Of a stretch of 64,000 bases of DNA, positions 60,639 to 64,000 are shown one piece after another; position 1 is the stretch's first letter, and each line of letters starts with the position of its first letter. The DNA comes from Bimuria novae-zelandiae CBS 107.79. Taxonomy: Eukaryota > Ascomycota > Dothideomycetes > Pleosporales > Didymosphaeriaceae. The notes beneath the pieces were generated by a model, which saw nothing but the letters and a program-made list of their open reading frames with translations, had not been told where the DNA came from and ran no database searches. Location of the stretch: assembly GCA_010015655.1 (NCBI GenBank), contig ML976671.1:560533-624532 (forward strand), written 5' to 3'. A program made the translations under genes and the position numbers.

Positions 60639-61513
60639 ATGGTACGTCTACTTGTACCGGCTGGTAAGTGTTTGTTCCCACGGTTCGCGACTATCGATGA
60701 ACAAAGCTGATATCTGAACTAGGCGAAGGACAGTATTTGCTGATTCCACGGAAGCCTGAGCCATTTCCTGCAAAAGCTGCTCTCACGGCTGTCCCTATTA
60801 CATCCACGGTCGTAGGTCTTGGCTGGAGTGTGCTACGATTCTGTTGGGAAGCGAAAACCTGGAAGTTATTCTCGAGCGTCGGTGGTAACGACAGTGGTGT
60901 TGGGTGGCCTCGACTAGCTACGCGGTTCCACGGACCGCCAGCAAGTCATGAAAGAAGGAATCACTTTGAAACCTTTCAGGCTGTATGAGCATAGTCAGAA
61001 GATGACCTGGGACGATGGGATACTTTTAGGCGGCGCTATTGGCTTGGCGGTAGCATTACTACGTACAGCAAGAGGAGCGCATCGTGCTCTTCGCACGGTC
61101 GCCGGTCTCATAACAGGGTCACAGTTGGAATGTGCACTGTCAGACTGCTCGGTTCCCATGACGAGCTACTCGCTGCCATGGCATTTGAAGAAGAGTCGAT
61201 ACGATTGCGAAGCGATTTCAAGAAGGTAGTAAGGGATAAAAGAGAAAGGACAAAGTGAATAGGGCAGGACCTGACGGAGGCCGCCAGTCGTCTAAAAGAC
61301 ATCCACATGCGTGAGTCAGAGCATACGGTACAACCTTCCCAAGGAACGCCACAATCGGAACTCGCACAGCAGATAGAGCGCCTGTCGGAGCGCATCAACC
61401 GTCTTGAACGAGAACTGGGGACCGAAGCAAAAGCTCAAGTCGAGAATGAGCACAACACTTCAGAGCTAGATTCAGCGAAGGAGGACGTCTGGAGCGAGAC
61501 GGACAAAAAATAA
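60639..61513 (+). CDS. Hypothetical protein with membrane segments and C-terminal coiled coil (tentative)
   Basis: The model starts at ATG 60639 (MVRLLVPAG). A 59-nt intron (60664-60722, GTAAGT...TAG) joins it in phase to EGQYLLIPRKPEPFPAKAAL and a hydrophobic stretch, VVGLGWSVLRFCWEA. After another intron, whose sites I could not fix, comes WDDGILLGGAIGLAVALLRT (about 61010-61070). A further frame change leads to a coiled coil, ELAQQIERLSERINRLEREL, ending at 61513. A stop near 61254 is unexplained, so the gene may be broken. The family is unknown. Confidence 0.35.
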
Positions 61514-63163
61514 TACAAGTGTTTGAGAAGAGAATCATAACAAAAACTGTCAAGGATATTGTGATAGGACTGATCAACTCTAAAGCAGGACTTGGGACAA
61601 CGTTTTTCCCTGCGGATGTGGGGCAAGGAAGACTAAGTCGTAGTTTAGGTAGTGCTGCTAACCTTCCATGATACGGCGTCCAGTAGCCCCAACTTTGTTA
61701 TCATCGACCTTATCGCATCGACAGAAGCACAATCCGGCGAGAAGATCAAGGATCACACGTCAACATACACGGTTGAGAAAACCACGGAACGTTTAACGAC
61801 GGAAGCAGTTGAAATATATAATCTTGGAGCAGCGCAAGGACTGTTTCCACCAAACCATTGTTTCTCTGCCAGGGCCGTGATTGAAATGGGGTCGATCGTG
61901 TCACAGGAGGTTGATACCAAATTTGGTCATGTGGCGTTCCGCCCATGCTTGTCACAAGGTGCCGATGAACCGAAAAATTGGGCAAACCGTAACAGAAAAC
62001 TACAAAACCACCAACCGCCGCCTCATCGTCCATCTTTAGTCATACTAGCTCCCTATCTATCTATGCGATAGATTTTATAGTCCCTGCCAATAAACTCCCC
62101 AACTAAGATGAGGCACCCTGCTTCGTACAAATCCAGCGAAAGATCAACCGCACGGTTCGTCAAAACATGAGAAAAGTCAAAATTAAGGTCAAAAACCTCC
62201 CTTGAGAAGTATCGGTTAGAGCCATGGCTTTGCTGATTTTTATACTCGAAGTCGACCACACAGTTCGTCTATTAACAATAGTACGGAGTGGAGATACTTA
62301 TCCAATGACCAACTGCCAGTTTTTCGACTCGATTACTGTGCCTGTATACATGCCAACACAGAACCCTAAACAACGCCACAGAAGCCATACGGGTGCGTAG
62401 ACGAGCCTCTGCAGAGTACTCAGAGCTGATATTTCCCTACGGACAACCTGTGTATTTACTATGTCGCTATTTGAAATAACCTGGTCACTCCCCACGTAAC
62501 CGGCTATGGCAAAGCAAACAACGAAGCGAATCTCCGCGTCAACGTCCTTCACTCGAGGCGCAGATGGTGTGTTTTCGCTCTAGATCTCGAAGTACTCCCT
62601 TCCCAAGGTGGCGTGGCTCCAAATGAGAACGATGTACGAACGAAAGGTAATAACTTTAGCATCCTTCTTGAAAGATAGGAGCATTCGAACTTCGATTCAA
62701 GACCATTTCGAATCGACTGAGCACGTGTACGTTGGTCGAGCAAAGAGTAAATCAACCTAGTAACGCAAAGTAGCTGAGGTACTCCAAGACGTACGATGCC
62801 CACCAAAGTGGTGATTGGCAAACTGCTCTTAAGGGTATCGGTACATGCTGGGTTAAGACCAAGCCATTTGGCGGAGACAACAAGTGCATGCATTTGGCAT
62901 TGTGTTCTAATAGTTAGCAACGCTATGCAGCTGTGTAGTCGTCGACAGGAGAACTTGCAATCTTGAAATGTGAACAAAGAAAAAATAATACACCACAATC
63001 AAATCCAAACCTCTCACAAAAGAACCCCAGGTATACCGCCCCCAGCCGAAAAAATAACCCAATGCACCTCCCTCACCCCACGCATCCGCTCAAAGCACTA
63101 ACTTCCCCACTTGCCCTCCCCACCCTATTCCTTCATATAGCCCTACATCCCAGCCAAACCCTC
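61514..63163. other. Gene-poor stretch
   Basis: About 1.65 kb. Minus-strand frames at 62298-62552 and 62549-62998 abut and have some hydrophobic content but no recognisable family. They may be remnants or chance. Confidence 0.35.
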
Positions 63164-63585
63164 CTAGCAGCACTCCTCAGCACACTCGCAGCAATCCGCA
63201 CAGCACTCGCACCCCTCCTCGCACACAAAGCAACAGCACAGAGCGGCCAGACAAGCGCCCAGACACCCGCGGTCCTTCTTCTGCCGCGGCTGCGGCGGCG
63301 GCGCCTGCTGGTACTGCATCTGCTGGCCCTGCGGCGGGCCGTAGTACATCTGCTGCTGCTGGGGCGGGCCGCCGTATTGTTGGTTGTAGCCGCCTTGGGG
63401 AGGGCCGTAGCTGAGAAGACGTTAATATTTACTATCGCTTAAAGATTGGGTGGATTTTGGGGAGGGTGAGAGGCGGTGGGCGCGGACGGGGTGGAGTGCG
63501 GTGGACACAGTATGGGGCGAGGAGCGAAGTACCTTTGCTGTGGGTACTGAGGACCTCCCTGGTTGTAGTAGCCTTGTGCCGACAT
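63164..63585 (-). CDS. Small CYSTM-like cysteine-rich tail protein
   Basis: Exons 63533-63585 and 63164-63410, with a 122-nt intron (GTACTT...CAG), give 99 residues. The first part is a Gly/Pro/Gln/Tyr-rich disordered tail (MSAQGYYNQGGPQYPQQ, with repeats of YGPPQG). The last about 35 residues are dominated by cysteines, with GCLGACLAALCCCFVCEEGC followed by CC pairs to the end. This is the layout of CYSTM proteins, stress-related membrane-surface proteins with a palmitoylation-like Cys tail. It probably sits on the cytosolic face of the plasma membrane. The start is the only ATG before the tail and is preceded by an untranslated leader. Confidence 0.85.
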
Positions 63586-64000
63586 GGTGATGGCTTAATG
63601 CGCGCTTTCGTTTAGCCTCAATCGCAAGTCCTGGTCGCGATTTCTCTTCTCCTTCGCTTCTCAAATTAATCGATCACTCCTTCTCAGCCTTTCTGTCAAT
63701 GGATTCGGGCCGAAGTCGATCCGCAGCAATTCGTGTAACTTGTATAATTGGTATGCTGGGTAGTTCAACGTAGGTCGGTATCACAAGGCCAGCGAGCGTG
63801 CTGTAGTATGGAGCGGAGGGAGAGAGGTGTTGGCGAGGGTAGGAAACACGGATTCCAGGGACACAGCGCACAGGACGGTCGTCCACGCCTTAAATGACGC
63901 CGGAGCGCTGGTCGAGCGGGGATTTGCCAGGGTCAGTTGCACATGCGTAGGCGCCACTCTTCAATGCACGACCACATTATTGGCGCAAATAAGCCTTCTC
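63586..64000. promoter_or_regulatory. Upstream region of the CYSTM-like gene
   Basis: About 415 bp to the window edge that must hold the promoter of the minus-strand CYSTM-like gene. The minus frame 63674-63886 has no recognisable content. Confidence 0.35.

Noticed and set aside
62298..62998. Two abutting minus-strand frames
   Set aside because: No family recognised, and a stop separates them; likely chance or remnant.

Overview
This window looks like a nuclear chromosome segment of a filamentous ascomycete, most likely a dothideomycete. Genes carry short GT-AG introns of about 47-130 nt with CTGAC/CTAAC-type branch sites, the products are typical fungal families, and the gene islands are separated by long AT-rich blocks. 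In those blocks dead transposons have lost nearly all CpA/TpG and are full of TAG/TAA codons, which is the mark of repeat-induced point mutation (RIP).

Layout. 1-97: the end of a piggyBac-like element that runs off the left edge. 332-1308: an Ada-type zinc/AraC-HTH protein. 1465-3763: a complete but RIP-dead piggyBac-like element. 3801-5282: a ZIP zinc transporter. 6421-8561: a fungal transcription-factor-like protein. 9769-12540: a graveyard of gene fragments (two pieces of an uncharacterised protein family, an unrecognised fragment, a broken C2H2 zinc-finger gene). 12694-13701: ChaC-type gamma-glutamylcyclotransferase, six exons including an inferred 5-nt exon. 14024-15554: COQ6 with a GC-AG intron. 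15688-19891: two pogo/Fot1-like elements lying head to tail and sharing a single TA. 20479-22230: a large disordered protein. 22490-24143: an MFS drug-transporter pseudogene. 24371-28656: a 3-beta-HSD/epimerase gene split by a 3165-bp hAT element with an exact 8-bp target duplication.

From about 28.7 to 34 kb there is almost nothing coding. A compact gene island follows: SAS4-like (34057-35741), YPT35-like PX protein (36497-37280) and a GPI-anchored DUF7707-like protein (38087-38788). 40-43 kb holds degenerate tandem repeats of about 105 bp. 45.5-53.75 kb is a nested block: a minus-strand Ty3/gypsy element, a younger solo LTR inserted in it, and the 3' end of another pogo/Fot1-like element. 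The right part carries a Mae1/SLAC1-type transporter (57161-58744), weak hypothetical genes and a CYSTM-like cysteine-rich tail protein (63164-63585).

The live genes are mainly housekeeping (ubiquinone synthesis, glutathione turnover, zinc uptake, chromatin silencing, membrane contact or sorting, acid/anion export). The adjacent MFS and epimerase pseudogenes may be what is left of a small accessory cluster. All exon joins were derived by hand from reading frame, splice consensus and remembered family patterns; no searches were run.
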